A stretch of DNA of 64,000 bases from Candidatus Crickella equi. Its GTDB lineage: Bacteria > Bacillota > Clostridia > Peptostreptococcales > Anaerovoracaceae. Under the pieces are notes generated by a model. The model worked only from the letters and a program-made list of their open reading frames with translations, was not told where the DNA came from and made no database searches. Of this stretch, positions 55,654 to 63,825 are shown one piece after another. The first letter of the stretch is position 1, and the number at the start of each line of letters is the position of its first letter. The stretch lies in NCBI GenBank assembly GCA_018064755.1, contig JAGHUP010000003.1:124001-188000 (forward strand), read 5' to 3'. A program made the position numbers and the translations under genes.

Positions 55654-56292
55654 CTAAATACATATCTGAGACTTCATCTTCTCATACGTCGCTTCACCAA
55701 TTCCGCTAACATTCATGATATCTTCCTTGGACTTGAACCTGTTGGTTTTCCTGTAGTCTATTATCCTCTGAGCAATTACCTCACCTACGCCAGTTATCTC
55801 CATCAACTGCTCCTTGCTAGCCTTATTAATGTTGATCAAAGCGCTCGAACTAATACCATCCGATACGCTTCCGACTTCCGAGTCATCTGCGCTTACCTCG
55901 TCATTAATCGACGGAATAATAATCTTTTCCCCATCCTCTACGAAATCAGCCTGATTAATTTGGTCTGTATCAGCATCGTCAGTAAGTCCACCGGCTTTCT
56001 TAATAACTTCGTACATTCTTGTATCACTATCTACTTGATAAACGCCAGGATTATTAACTTCACCGCTAATATCCACATACATCTCAGCTACTACTTTGGT
56101 AGTATTAATGCTGTCATTTACTTCTACCTGCACTTCATCATCTTTAGCATTATTTATTCGAATAACAAGTGCGAATATCAGAATAAGTACTATTAAAGCT
56201 ATCTTTCCAACTAGTTTCTTATTCTCCAGCAGCTTCTTAAAAAATCCTTTAACTTCATCCATATCAAAGCTAATCTTAGTTTTAGTTTTCAT
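55654..56292 (-). CDS. comEA: ComEA family DNA-uptake protein
   Basis: 212 residues. One N-terminal membrane anchor (about 30-46), an SLBB domain (VDISGEVNNPGVYQV; MYEVIKKAGGL) and two C-terminal helix-hairpin-helix motifs (ININKASKEQLMEITGVG; IMNVSGIGEATYEKM). ComEA binds incoming double-stranded DNA outside the membrane during transformation. comEC is not in the window. It has a gene-free stretch upstream holding its probable promoter. Confidence 0.93.
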   Translation of the reverse strand: MKTKTKISFDMDEVKGFFKKLLENKKLVGKIALIVLILIFALVIRINNAKDDEVQVEVNDSINTTKVVAEMYVDISGEVNNPGVYQVDSDTRMYEVIKKAGGLTDDADTDQINQADFVEDGEKIIIPSINDEVSADDSEVGSVSDGISSSALININKASKEQLMEITGVGEVIAQRIIDYRKTNRFKSKEDIMNVSGIGEATYEKMKSQICI

Positions 56293-56434
56293 CTCTATTC
56301 CTTTCTGAGGGCTATTATTATTGTAAGTCCAAGACTAGCCTTAATGTTGCGTAACTTAATCGCATATTAGCAGTAAATATTCGCACCCAATCAATATATA
56401 CGCATTAGCTGGCATATATGCGCAAACAAAAATT

Positions 56435-56533
56435 CCAATGCGGGACAGTCTTTTTGGGGTTTTTGTCAAAAAGGGACAGGCTTGTGCCTGTCCCCGTTTA
56501 CCTTTTTGTCCAAAAAAGACTGTCCCGCATTGG
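56435..56533. repeat. Long nested palindrome with GGGACAG arms
   Basis: Outer arms of 23-24 bases (56435-56457 and 56510-56533; CCAATGCGGGACAGTC and its complement) match except for one extra A/T. Inside lies a perfect nine-pair hairpin, GGGACAGGC-TTGT-GCCTGTCCC (56473-56494), flanked by near-complementary GTCAAAAAG and CTTTTTGTC. It resembles dispersed REP-like palindromes of anaerobes; only one copy is in the window. Confidence 0.85.
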
Positions 56534-56552
56534 ATACAAACTATTTGCCATC

Positions 56553-56782
56553 ATTTGTCGCAATAGGCATTCATCCTAGGCGTAGACATGCATTTTTACA
56601 TCTCGCCAAAAGCATTTTGTCGCAATGCGCAAGGTGGCGGTTGTATGACATACATGTTTTGGGCTAGAAACATTAAAACGTGTATGTCTCTGGAGGACTT
56701 AGCTATGTATTGCGACAAACATCTATACAGGATAACAGAAAATTGATGTCATTGAGCAACTTATCCCCGTATTGCGACAAAT
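56553..56782. mobile_element. Symmetric four-site element, possible miniature transposon or binding array
   Basis: TTTGTCGCAAT occurs at 56554-56564 and 56616-56626, and its complement at 56709-56719 and 56771-56781. Each copy is followed, reading inward, by exactly 20 variable bases and then GACAT (56585, 56647, and complements ending at 56688 and 56750). The copies on each side are 62 bases apart. All blocks are symmetric about 56667.5, where GACATACA-T-GTTTT arms (56647-56660 and 56675-56688) form a central 13-of-14 stem. ATTTGTCGCAAT forms 12-base ends. No open frame and no clear target duplication are present. Two directly repeated sites in each inverted end recall Tn7/TniA-type transposon ends, which is inference only. 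Confidence 0.6.
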
Positions 56783-56814
56783 TCAAAGAATACTAAAATA
56801 GCTGTAACTACTTC

Positions 56815-56853
56815 AATATAATAGCAGCGACTTCAATGTTGTGAAGCCGCTGC
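56815..56853 (-). terminator. Terminator of the histidine decarboxylase-like gene
   Basis: On the minus strand GCAGCGGCTTCA and TGAAGTCGCTGC form a 12-pair stem with one G-U pair and a six-base loop, followed by TATTATATT. The wobble pairs only in minus-strand RNA, which supports this direction. Confidence 0.75.
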
Positions 56854-56877
56854 GTAAGTGTCGATAAACTCTTAAAT

Positions 56878-58029
56878 TTACATCGTTTTAATATCTTCGA
56901 TGAAATCGTCAATTATATTTTTCTTTACATGCTGCATTACTACGACATGTGAAAGTTCTCCGCCATACTCCGGAATGAAACCGTTAGCAAGTGCATACTT
57001 CAACTGAATTTCCTTAGTTGGGCGTTTGAAAAATACGGTATTACTAAATGGCATATGCCATGCAGGATAATTGATTTCATCCAACTTCTGTTGCAGATAA
57101 TCTGCGTTCTCTAACATTTCATTAGCTTCTTCTGTGAATTTATCAAATCCAACATGCTTAATAATCCAATAAAACTTCAGAACTGATAGTCCACTTCTTG
57201 AGCAGCTAATCAATGGCATATCATCATTAAGATATTCAACCTTGATTGATTTCTGTGCCTCCAAAACATCTTTTCTGCTTAATAAAAAACCGCTCGGCTC
57301 GTCAATACCAAAGAATTTATGACCACTGATAGCAATTGAATCGTAGCCTTGTATTTCCATGCTAACAAGATCTTTATACTTCGTAAATGGAAGATAACCA
57401 CCGAATAAGGCACCATCCAGATGCTTATATACTGCAACTGGTTTAACCTCATCAAGCACTTTCTGAATTCCAGCCTGATCATCAATCGCTCCCATAAAGG
57501 TCGAACCAACAGCAACAGCAATCAGGGCCGGTCTGGATGGATCAATACTTTTCTTTAAAAGTTCAAGATCCATGCCTCCTTGTTTGTCTCTATTAATCAA
57601 TCTAATCTCAAGATTCTGCACATCACATATACGACGGAAGGAATAATGTGCTTCCTCGGAAACGTAAACAATAGGTTGCATTCCGGTCTCATACAGAAGT
57701 TTCTTGGCACCAAAATAGATTCCGTGCATATTTCCATCTGTACCACTGCTGGTTACAAACCCCCAAGCTTTATCCTCAGGTATTCCATATATTGAAGCAA
57801 ACTTCAGAATGACTTCACGCTCAATTAAAGTTGAACCTAGAAGTAGCTGCTCCTCGGCAAATGGGTTTCCAACATTGTCCAGAACAATATCACAGATACC
57901 GCTCTTATCATACCACTCTCCAAATCCTTCAATATTAGGATATTGGCAAATAGGATAACCTATAGTATGGTCTATTCTTTCATAATAGCTTTTTACCAAA
58001 CTAATTAATTTATCTTCTACTTCCTTCAT
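56878..58029 (-). CDS. hdc: PLP-dependent histidine decarboxylase-like enzyme
   Basis: 383 residues of the group II decarboxylase fold. IGYPICQYP near the start, WGFVTSSGTDGNMHG, EEAHYSFRRI, VGSTFMGAIDDQAGIQ, HLDGALFGGYLPF and the PLP lysine in AISGHKFFG follow the order seen in PLP-type bacterial histidine decarboxylases. SRSGLSVLKFYWI is a later match. It would turn histidine into histamine, but related amino acids cannot be ruled out. No antiporter gene is adjacent. GGAGGTGA before the ATG at 58029 sets the start; an ATG at 58044 lies on top of that site. A terminator follows. Confidence 0.78.
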   Translation of the reverse strand: MKEVEDKLISLVKSYYERIDHTIGYPICQYPNIEGFGEWYDKSGICDIVLDNVGNPFAEEQLLLGSTLIEREVILKFASIYGIPEDKAWGFVTSSGTDGNMHGIYFGAKKLLYETGMQPIVYVSEEAHYSFRRICDVQNLEIRLINRDKQGGMDLELLKKSIDPSRPALIAVAVGSTFMGAIDDQAGIQKVLDEVKPVAVYKHLDGALFGGYLPFTKYKDLVSMEIQGYDSIAISGHKFFGIDEPSGFLLSRKDVLEAQKSIKVEYLNDDMPLISCSRSGLSVLKFYWIIKHVGFDKFTEEANEMLENADYLQQKLDEINYPAWHMPFSNTVFFKRPTKEIQLKYALANGFIPEYGGELSHVVVMQHVKKNIIDDFIEDIKTM

Positions 58030-58044
58030 AATAATCACCTCCAT

Positions 58045-58296
58045 CTACAGCTCGTATATCATCTCTTCTGAACACATCTCCAGACGATAACGCTCATTAT
58101 TACAGAGTCCATACTTAACTGCAAAGTCCTGGATCTTGCCTTTGAGCTCCATCAGGTCGAACTTCTTGCTTCCTACATGATAATCAAGATGCTTGAGCTT
58201 ACGGACAAAATCAACAGTCTTCTCCCTCTGTCCGCAAGCTGTGAACATTGTAAGTGCCATCAACAGTGACAGCATGATTACTAATAATTTTTTATT
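58045..58296 (-). pseudogene. Damaged small gene with lipoprotein-like start
   Basis: AAGGAGGAGA (58302-58311, minus strand) is followed at a normal distance by AAT AAA AAA TTA, so a lipoprotein signal (KKLLVIMLSLLMALTMFTAC) is in frame but lacks an ATG at the expected place (58296). The first in-frame ATG, 58275, is 27 bases from the site and removes the basic residues. The mature part has about 60 residues and ends in CSEEMIYEL, which weakly resembles the start of RsbW-type ATPase domains cut off at the N-box. A gene remnant or a rare start codon would both explain it. Confidence 0.4.
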
Positions 58297-58336
58297 GTGT
58301 CTCTCCTCCTTAATATGGTTATATCTCACGTAGCAA

Positions 58337-60085
58337 TTACCAAGAACCGCCACCGCCGCCTCCGGCGCCACCGCCCGAGAAGCCGCCACCGCCATCAGAA
58401 GATGGAGCTGAAGCAACTTCAGACATTGTGTGGTTGAGTGTCGAGCTAAGAATATGTCCTATCATATAACCTTCCATCATAGGGTTATCATATAGATACC
58501 AGCTAGGTCTCTCGAGAGTAATTCCCTTGAATTTCTTAATCCATTTATCAGATACGCCAAGTACCATTGCATATGGAATAATCTTATAGAAACTCTGTGA
58601 ATCCTGCTCTATCAGAGCCTCAATTCTATCCTTTTCAGCAGTCTCAATAAATTCCTTCAATCCCCTTGCTTGACCGGCAAGCTCAACGCCAAGTTTAGTT
58701 CTATGCTGAATAAATCCCCAGCAGATTATCATAACAATAATGCTTGCAATTCCTGCAAGGAATCCTATTGTAGTTAGCTTGGTAATTGTCGCTATGAAGA
58801 ATGAGAATCCTCCAGAACCTGCAATCGGCAGATACATTAAGCCAATAGATGCAAGTATGATTAAAGTGATTGGCAGCCTTCCCTTTCGTGAAACAAGATC
58901 AGCTGTAAAACCTCTAGCATATGCCGCTACATCTTGAACCGTAATATAGAAACTATCTTCTAGATCATCACTTGAAACTGTGTTGCTACCTCCGAACAAT
59001 CCATCCAGGAATACTCTCTCACACAGATTGTCACCATCGTAGTCTTTGACTTTATGGAAGTAGAATTTTTTACTCTTTTCAACATTACCATGTCTATCTG
59101 GAATTGGCTCGATAGTGAGGTAACCCTTGTCTGCAAGATAAATTAACAGTGATAATACATCATCATCGGTTGGATCCAAGTGATCCATCTGTCCAACATC
59201 AAGACTGTTGTAGCCTTCAGGTGGTTCAAATGAGATTACTGGTACAATTTTATCGTCACGTCCAAATTTAAGACACAGAACAATTGATACGATTGCGAGA
59301 AGTACGATGAGCAAATATACCCAAAGGAAAGCGTTGCCGTTATTATTCTTTACGAAATAACCTTCAGGAAGCTCTGCTCTAATTGTCAGAGCTTCATATG
59401 GGCCCATTGGATTGACTGTTTCACCTGAGATAACTCTGTCGTTAACAGCTACTAATAACTCCCCTTCAGAAACACCGGCATTTCCGTAATCTCCAAGGCT
59501 GAATCCTACTTTGTTACTGTCGAAAGACTTTGGCATGTTGATATTGAAATATACATGCTCAATATCAGTATTCCAACCTGAACCTATTACATTGAAATAG
59601 AATTCATCAGCGCCTTCGAGAGTGTCATCACTGCACACGTAGTCATAGCTAATTGTGTACTTCTGAACACCGGTTACAAGTTCGTCAGGATCTCCAAGTC
59701 TTACGGTGAAATATGAATCTGCATTGCCTGGAACATCGTAATCTGAATCAGTATCCCAGAATGTATTCGCATCAAAATTTTCGATATAGGCAGCCATTTT
59801 GGAGCTGCTGCCGTCAGCACGTTTAACCTTGAATACCGTTGGAATTGATCTGTAAATGCCGTGTTTATACTGGTTAAAGTCGCATACTATTGTCTCAGTT
59901 ATCTTGTAAGTACGATTCTCAGTTACTGTAACATCAACGGAATAATCGGTAATTACAAAACCTTCTGACTCAGCATCAGCATATGAATTGTTAACGGCGA
60001 ATAGACCACAGCCAAAGAATATTCCAATAGCGACAGCGGCTGTAACAACTGCCGCTATTACTCTATTAGAATTCAACTTTAACAT
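58337..60085 (-). CDS. DUF2207 membrane protein with Gly-rich tail
   Basis: 582 residues. A signal peptide or anchor (about 8-35) is followed by the extracytoplasmic DUF2207 domain (ITDYSVDVTVTENRTYKITE; NQYKHGIYRSIP), a membrane segment near 255, a cytoplasmic winged-helix-like part (DPTDDDVLSLLIYLADKGYL in pieces), two further helices near 410-460, and an end of repeated glycines closing with GGSW. Such proteins often pair with LemA, as here. Function is unknown, with envelope stress proposed. The start at 60085 has AGGAGAGA; a longer frame to 60103 lies inside lemA. Confidence 0.85.
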   Translation of the reverse strand: MLKLNSNRVIAAVVTAAVAIGIFFGCGLFAVNNSYADAESEGFVITDYSVDVTVTENRTYKITETIVCDFNQYKHGIYRSIPTVFKVKRADGSSSKMAAYIENFDANTFWDTDSDYDVPGNADSYFTVRLGDPDELVTGVQKYTISYDYVCSDDTLEGADEFYFNVIGSGWNTDIEHVYFNINMPKSFDSNKVGFSLGDYGNAGVSEGELLVAVNDRVISGETVNPMGPYEALTIRAELPEGYFVKNNNGNAFLWVYLLIVLLAIVSIVLCLKFGRDDKIVPVISFEPPEGYNSLDVGQMDHLDPTDDDVLSLLIYLADKGYLTIEPIPDRHGNVEKSKKFYFHKVKDYDGDNLCERVFLDGLFGGSNTVSSDDLEDSFYITVQDVAAYARGFTADLVSRKGRLPITLIILASIGLMYLPIAGSGGFSFFIATITKLTTIGFLAGIASIIVMIICWGFIQHRTKLGVELAGQARGLKEFIETAEKDRIEALIEQDSQSFYKIIPYAMVLGVSDKWIKKFKGITLERPSWYLYDNPMMEGYMIGHILSSTLNHTMSEVASAPSSDGGGGFSGGGAGGGGGGSW

Positions 60086-60620
60086 TCTGTCTCTCTCCTG
60101 CATCTTCTACTTCATACATTGGATATTTCTCGAAGTGGAACATTCCCGCAATAATATTGCTAGGGAAAGACTCAACCTTAGTATTCATCTGACGAACGCA
60201 GCCATTGTAGTACTTGCGGCTGTTTGCGATATCATTTTCAATCTGGTTGAGCTGATTCTGTAGGTTAACAAAATTCTCATTAGCTTTGAGATCAGGATAT
60301 GACTCAGCAGTAGCGATGAGTCTTCCAAGAGCTGAACCTAGTCCCTTATCAGCTTCAACCTTCTCACTTGCTGTCATAGTCTCGTATGACTTTGATCTCA
60401 TCTCTGTTACTTTGCTAAGAGTTTCTTTCTCGTGCTCAGCATAGCCCTTAACAGTATTTACGAGATTAGGAACGAGGTCCCAACGCTTCTTCATGTAAAC
60501 ATCCATTGTAGCGAATGCTTCTTCTATTTTGTTCTTGGAGCTTACGAATCCATTGTAAGCACCTATCATCCATACAACCAGGATGAGTAATATTACACCA
60601 ATAATAATTAATACCATCAT
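60066..60620 (-). CDS. lemA: LemA family protein
   Basis: 184 residues. An N-terminal membrane segment (about 2-22) and a long helical domain with YNGFVSSKNKIEEAFATMDV, RWDLVPNLVNTVKGYAEHE, SYPDLKANENFVNLQNQL and YNGCVRQMN are typical. LemA proteins face outward and are thought to work with DUF2207 partners in envelope function. It overlaps that partner by 20 bases. GAGGAGG (60624-60631 on the minus strand) lies close to the ATG. Confidence 0.93.
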   Translation of the reverse strand: MMVLIIIGVILLILVVWMIGAYNGFVSSKNKIEEAFATMDVYMKKRWDLVPNLVNTVKGYAEHEKETLSKVTEMRSKSYETMTASEKVEADKGLGSALGRLIATAESYPDLKANENFVNLQNQLNQIENDIANSRKYYNGCVRQMNTKVESFPSNIIAGMFHFEKYPMYEVEDAGERQNVKVEF

Positions 60621-60658
60621 AATTCCTCCTCTATGAATTTCTAAATTAATACTTCTAT

Positions 60659-63600
60659 CTATCGATTACTATCTTCAATCAGTTGTTTGAGCCACTGACT
60701 CATCTGATAGTATCTATCATGATAAGCACTTGCCATACCGCATTCTGGAATATGCCATTTCCAATTGCCTTCAGCTACTCCAGGTACATTCATTCTGCAA
60801 TCATCATCTAGCAGCAGAACATCCTGTAACTGTAGCATCGCATATTTAGCAGGACTATTGAATATTTGCTTGATAATACCAAGAGCTGTAATATCAATTT
60901 CTCTGTCATTTTTGTAAGAGTCTGTAATCTTTAGCCATCCAACCAGTGTCTGGTTATCATGTGTCCCCGTATAGAATGCTCTTCTCTTAGCCAGTTCAGG
61001 ATCCATATCCATCATCTCCTGAGCACTAAACTGCCAGATGTCCATTCCAGGATAACCAGTCAGCTTAATCAAATTGAGAACGCCTGCATCAAGAAGACCC
61101 AGATCCTCAGCAAGAATGTCTAATTCAAGACCATCCTTCGCAAGTTCTTCTTTAAACATATTAAAGAAATCTAATCCTGGACCATGTTCCCAATTTCCAT
61201 CAGCCGGAGTGCCACCTGCAGGAATTGCAAAGTACTCCGAGAATCCTCTGAAGTGATCAAGTCTTAAGATGTCGTAACGTTCAGCGCACTGCTTAAGTCT
61301 CTTAATCCACCAATCATAGCCCTGCGATCTAAGTGCTTCCCAGTCATACAGAGCAAGTCCCCAGTTCTGTCCATTGGAGCTGAATCCATCAGCAGGTACA
61401 CCTGCATGAACAGCAAGCTTGCCATCCTTATCAGTAAGGAAGATATCAGGATTATCCCTAACGTCAGCGCTATCAGCCGCAACGAAAATTGGAAGATCTC
61501 CCATTATCTGAACATGATGTGCATTGGCGTATTCCTTAAGATCGTTCCACTGCCTATAGAAGTAATACTGCTCCTTAACCAGCTCATTCGCCTGTTCATC
61601 ATCAACAAACTCTACATAACCATCCAGCCAGAACTTATTGTCCATGATGAATGATCTGAACGTCTCCATGTCCTCAGGAATCTCATCATAATTAATGAAA
61701 TCAGGATTGCCGGCAAAAGCGGAATAGCTATTGTACGGACAGTTTCCGATACCCGGAGGGTTAAGTGGTAATACCTGCCATACCTTAAGACCAACACTTT
61801 CCATCCAGTCTACAAATTCTCTAGCTGGCCCACCAAGAGTGCCTCCTGGAAGTGAGCTAATATGGCAAATAACGCCTGATTTGCGCTCGTTATCTTCCTT
61901 GATTGGTGATTCATCCTTAATGAGGATTATCTTCGCTGAAAGACGCTCTAAATCAACTGCGCCAGACAGATTCATTTCCTTGGATTCCAGAAGTTCAAGA
62001 GCATATGAAGACTCAGGAATACCAAAACTGGATAAATCGATTCTTGTATTAGCATAGCTTCTGTTAACCAAAACAAGAATCTGTTCATTCTCATCATATC
62101 TAATGAATGCAAGTACGTCGTCAGGAATTGCATCATACTGACCTGATAGTAGCTGAATTTCGCCGTCCTTCAGCACTGGATGCTCATCATATATAAGGCC
62201 GAGCATTCTATAGGTATATGCAATATCCATATTGCCCTTGCCCCAAGGGAAAGTGTTGCGATTCTCAGGATCAGTACCACCCTGCATTCCAATTTCATCA
62301 CCATAGTAAATACATGGGACGCCTGGCAAAGTGTACTGAAGAGCTGCCATAATCTTAACTTTGCAGCATGCAGAATTGTAATCTTGATCCGCAGCCATAG
62401 CAGTTAAGATTCTAGCTCTATCATGTGTACCAATTACATTGAGAGCACCATAATAGTTCTCCCTAGGATAATTCTCCTTCAGGCTCATGATCTTATCTGC
62501 AGCCTTTCCAGAGCTAATTGTATAGTTGATATAATCAAGCAATATCTGCCTTAGAGGATAATTCATAGTTGAATCAAGCTCATCGCCCATCAGGAACTGA
62601 CGCTTTTCATCATAACTGATTTTATTGCTGGCATCTTCCCACACTTCTCCAAGAAGCAGCTTATCGTCGCCTTCCTCCTTGACACTCTTTCTAATGTATT
62701 GAATAAATGAATCAGGCAGCTCATCTGCTACGTCGAGTCTCCATCCACGAGCACCTGCCTTAATCCATTTTCTAATTACGCCATCATCTCCGACTATCAT
62801 ATTTCGATAGAGGAAATTATCTTCTTTAACTTCTGGAAGGTCTCTAACTCCCCACCAAGATTTATAGCCATTAGGCTCATTAGAATCGAAATTATACCAA
62901 TAGTGATATTTTGAATTAGCGTTCGTATAAGCGCCATTGCCACCATAATTGAGGTATTTGTCGAAGTAGACGCTATCTGCTCCTGTATGGCTAAATACGC
63001 CGTCCAGAATGATTGAAATACCCCTATCCCCAGCAGCTTTACACAGAAGTCTAAAATCCTCCTCACTGCCCAGAATTGGATCTATTTTCATATAGTCTGC
63101 TGTATCATATCGATGGTTAGAAACAGCCTCAAATATTGGATTAAGATATAAAGTTGTAACACCATAAGACTTGAAGTAATCAAGCTTCTCCATTATGCCT
63201 CTCAGGCTTCCACCATAGAATGGCCAATCGGTTACGTTACCCTCATCATCCTTAACGTAATAAGCAGGCTTATCCCAGTCTTTCTCAATAAACTGTCTCT
63301 GAGAACCCTCATGTCCAACGATTCTGCTATTTCTGCAATTAATAGCTGCCTGTGTTCTCTCTTCCCATTTATCATCACGATTGAATCTATCTGGGAATAT
63401 CTGGTAACAAATACCATTCTTGAACCATTCAGGTGTTTTAGCAGGTTTGTAAACAGTGATCTGATACGAATCAGGCTCATGATCATACTGCACACCTTCT
63501 CCACCAACACGATCCTCATTATTGCCATAATAGACTCTCTCATCACCACATTCAGCAATGAAGAAATACCATATCAATCCGGCTTCATCCGGCATCTTAA

Positions 63601-63814
63601 TATCAACATAGTATCTCTCTGCCTCACCGCCAAAACTCTCATCGCGTTTCATCGGAATCAGCGACTCGCCGTAACCATCACGCCATGCGCGAAGTGTTAC
63701 AGTAGTATCCTGCGCATCATATACATCAATAGCTATACGACAAACGGAGCCGATAGTTGCGGCTCCGAATGGATTTCTATATTCCTCTAACCAAGAATTA
63801 TGATATAAATACAT
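60659..63814 (-). CDS. GH13 alpha-amylase/neopullulanase fused to compact GH77 4-alpha-glucanotransferase
   Basis: 1051 residues. An N-terminal starch-binding-type domain (about 1-125) leads to a GH13 barrel with GARGWRLDVADELP (nucleophile Asp near 360), LLGEVWED (acid Glu near 388) and IGTHDRARI (near 461). From about 645 a GH77 domain follows: LPGGTLGGPAREF, NCPYNSYSAFAGNP, RLDHFRGF (near 853), LAEDLGLL (near 903) and TGTHDNQTL (near 951). The GH77 part is about 400 residues, shorter than usual, with a gap between NYDEIPED and the FYRQWNDLKEYA region. The fusion would cleave and rearrange maltodextrins or glycogen branches. No Shine-Dalgarno is clear before the ATG, 11 bases after glgA, so translation may be coupled. 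Confidence 0.9.
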   Translation of the reverse strand: MYLYHNSWLEEYRNPFGAATIGSVCRIAIDVYDAQDTTVTLRAWRDGYGESLIPMKRDESFGGEAERYYVDIKMPDEAGLIWYFFIAECGDERVYYGNNEDRVGGEGVQYDHEPDSYQITVYKPAKTPEWFKNGICYQIFPDRFNRDDKWEERTQAAINCRNSRIVGHEGSQRQFIEKDWDKPAYYVKDDEGNVTDWPFYGGSLRGIMEKLDYFKSYGVTTLYLNPIFEAVSNHRYDTADYMKIDPILGSEEDFRLLCKAAGDRGISIILDGVFSHTGADSVYFDKYLNYGGNGAYTNANSKYHYWYNFDSNEPNGYKSWWGVRDLPEVKEDNFLYRNMIVGDDGVIRKWIKAGARGWRLDVADELPDSFIQYIRKSVKEEGDDKLLLGEVWEDASNKISYDEKRQFLMGDELDSTMNYPLRQILLDYINYTISSGKAADKIMSLKENYPRENYYGALNVIGTHDRARILTAMAADQDYNSACCKVKIMAALQYTLPGVPCIYYGDEIGMQGGTDPENRNTFPWGKGNMDIAYTYRMLGLIYDEHPVLKDGEIQLLSGQYDAIPDDVLAFIRYDENEQILVLVNRSYANTRIDLSSFGIPESSYALELLESKEMNLSGAVDLERLSAKIILIKDESPIKEDNERKSGVICHISSLPGGTLGGPAREFVDWMESVGLKVWQVLPLNPPGIGNCPYNSYSAFAGNPDFINYDEIPEDMETFRSFIMDNKFWLDGYVEFVDDEQANELVKEQYYFYRQWNDLKEYANAHHVQIMGDLPIFVAADSADVRDNPDIFLTDKDGKLAVHAGVPADGFSSNGQNWGLALYDWEALRSQGYDWWIKRLKQCAERYDILRLDHFRGFSEYFAIPAGGTPADGNWEHGPGLDFFNMFKEELAKDGLELDILAEDLGLLDAGVLNLIKLTGYPGMDIWQFSAQEMMDMDPELAKRRAFYTGTHDNQTLVGWLKITDSYKNDREIDITALGIIKQIFNSPAKYAMLQLQDVLLLDDDCRMNVPGVAEGNWKWHIPECGMASAYHDRYYQMSQWLKQLIEDSNR

Positions 63815-63825
63815 TTTTATTAATT

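Larger units (their letters stand above)
56293..56877. other. 585-base gene-free stretch with two palindromic elements
   Basis: No reading frame here has a ribosome binding site or family signature. The stretch holds a hairpin element at 56435-56533, a symmetric four-copy element at 56553-56782 and the terminator of the histidine decarboxylase-like gene at 56815-56853. The part from 56293 to 56434 should carry the comEA promoter, which I could not resolve. Confidence 0.8.

Noticed and set aside
56553-56782. Small CRISPR array
   Set aside because: Repeats are 11 bases, change orientation at the centre and carry no cas genes nearby; the layout is a mirrored array, not a CRISPR.
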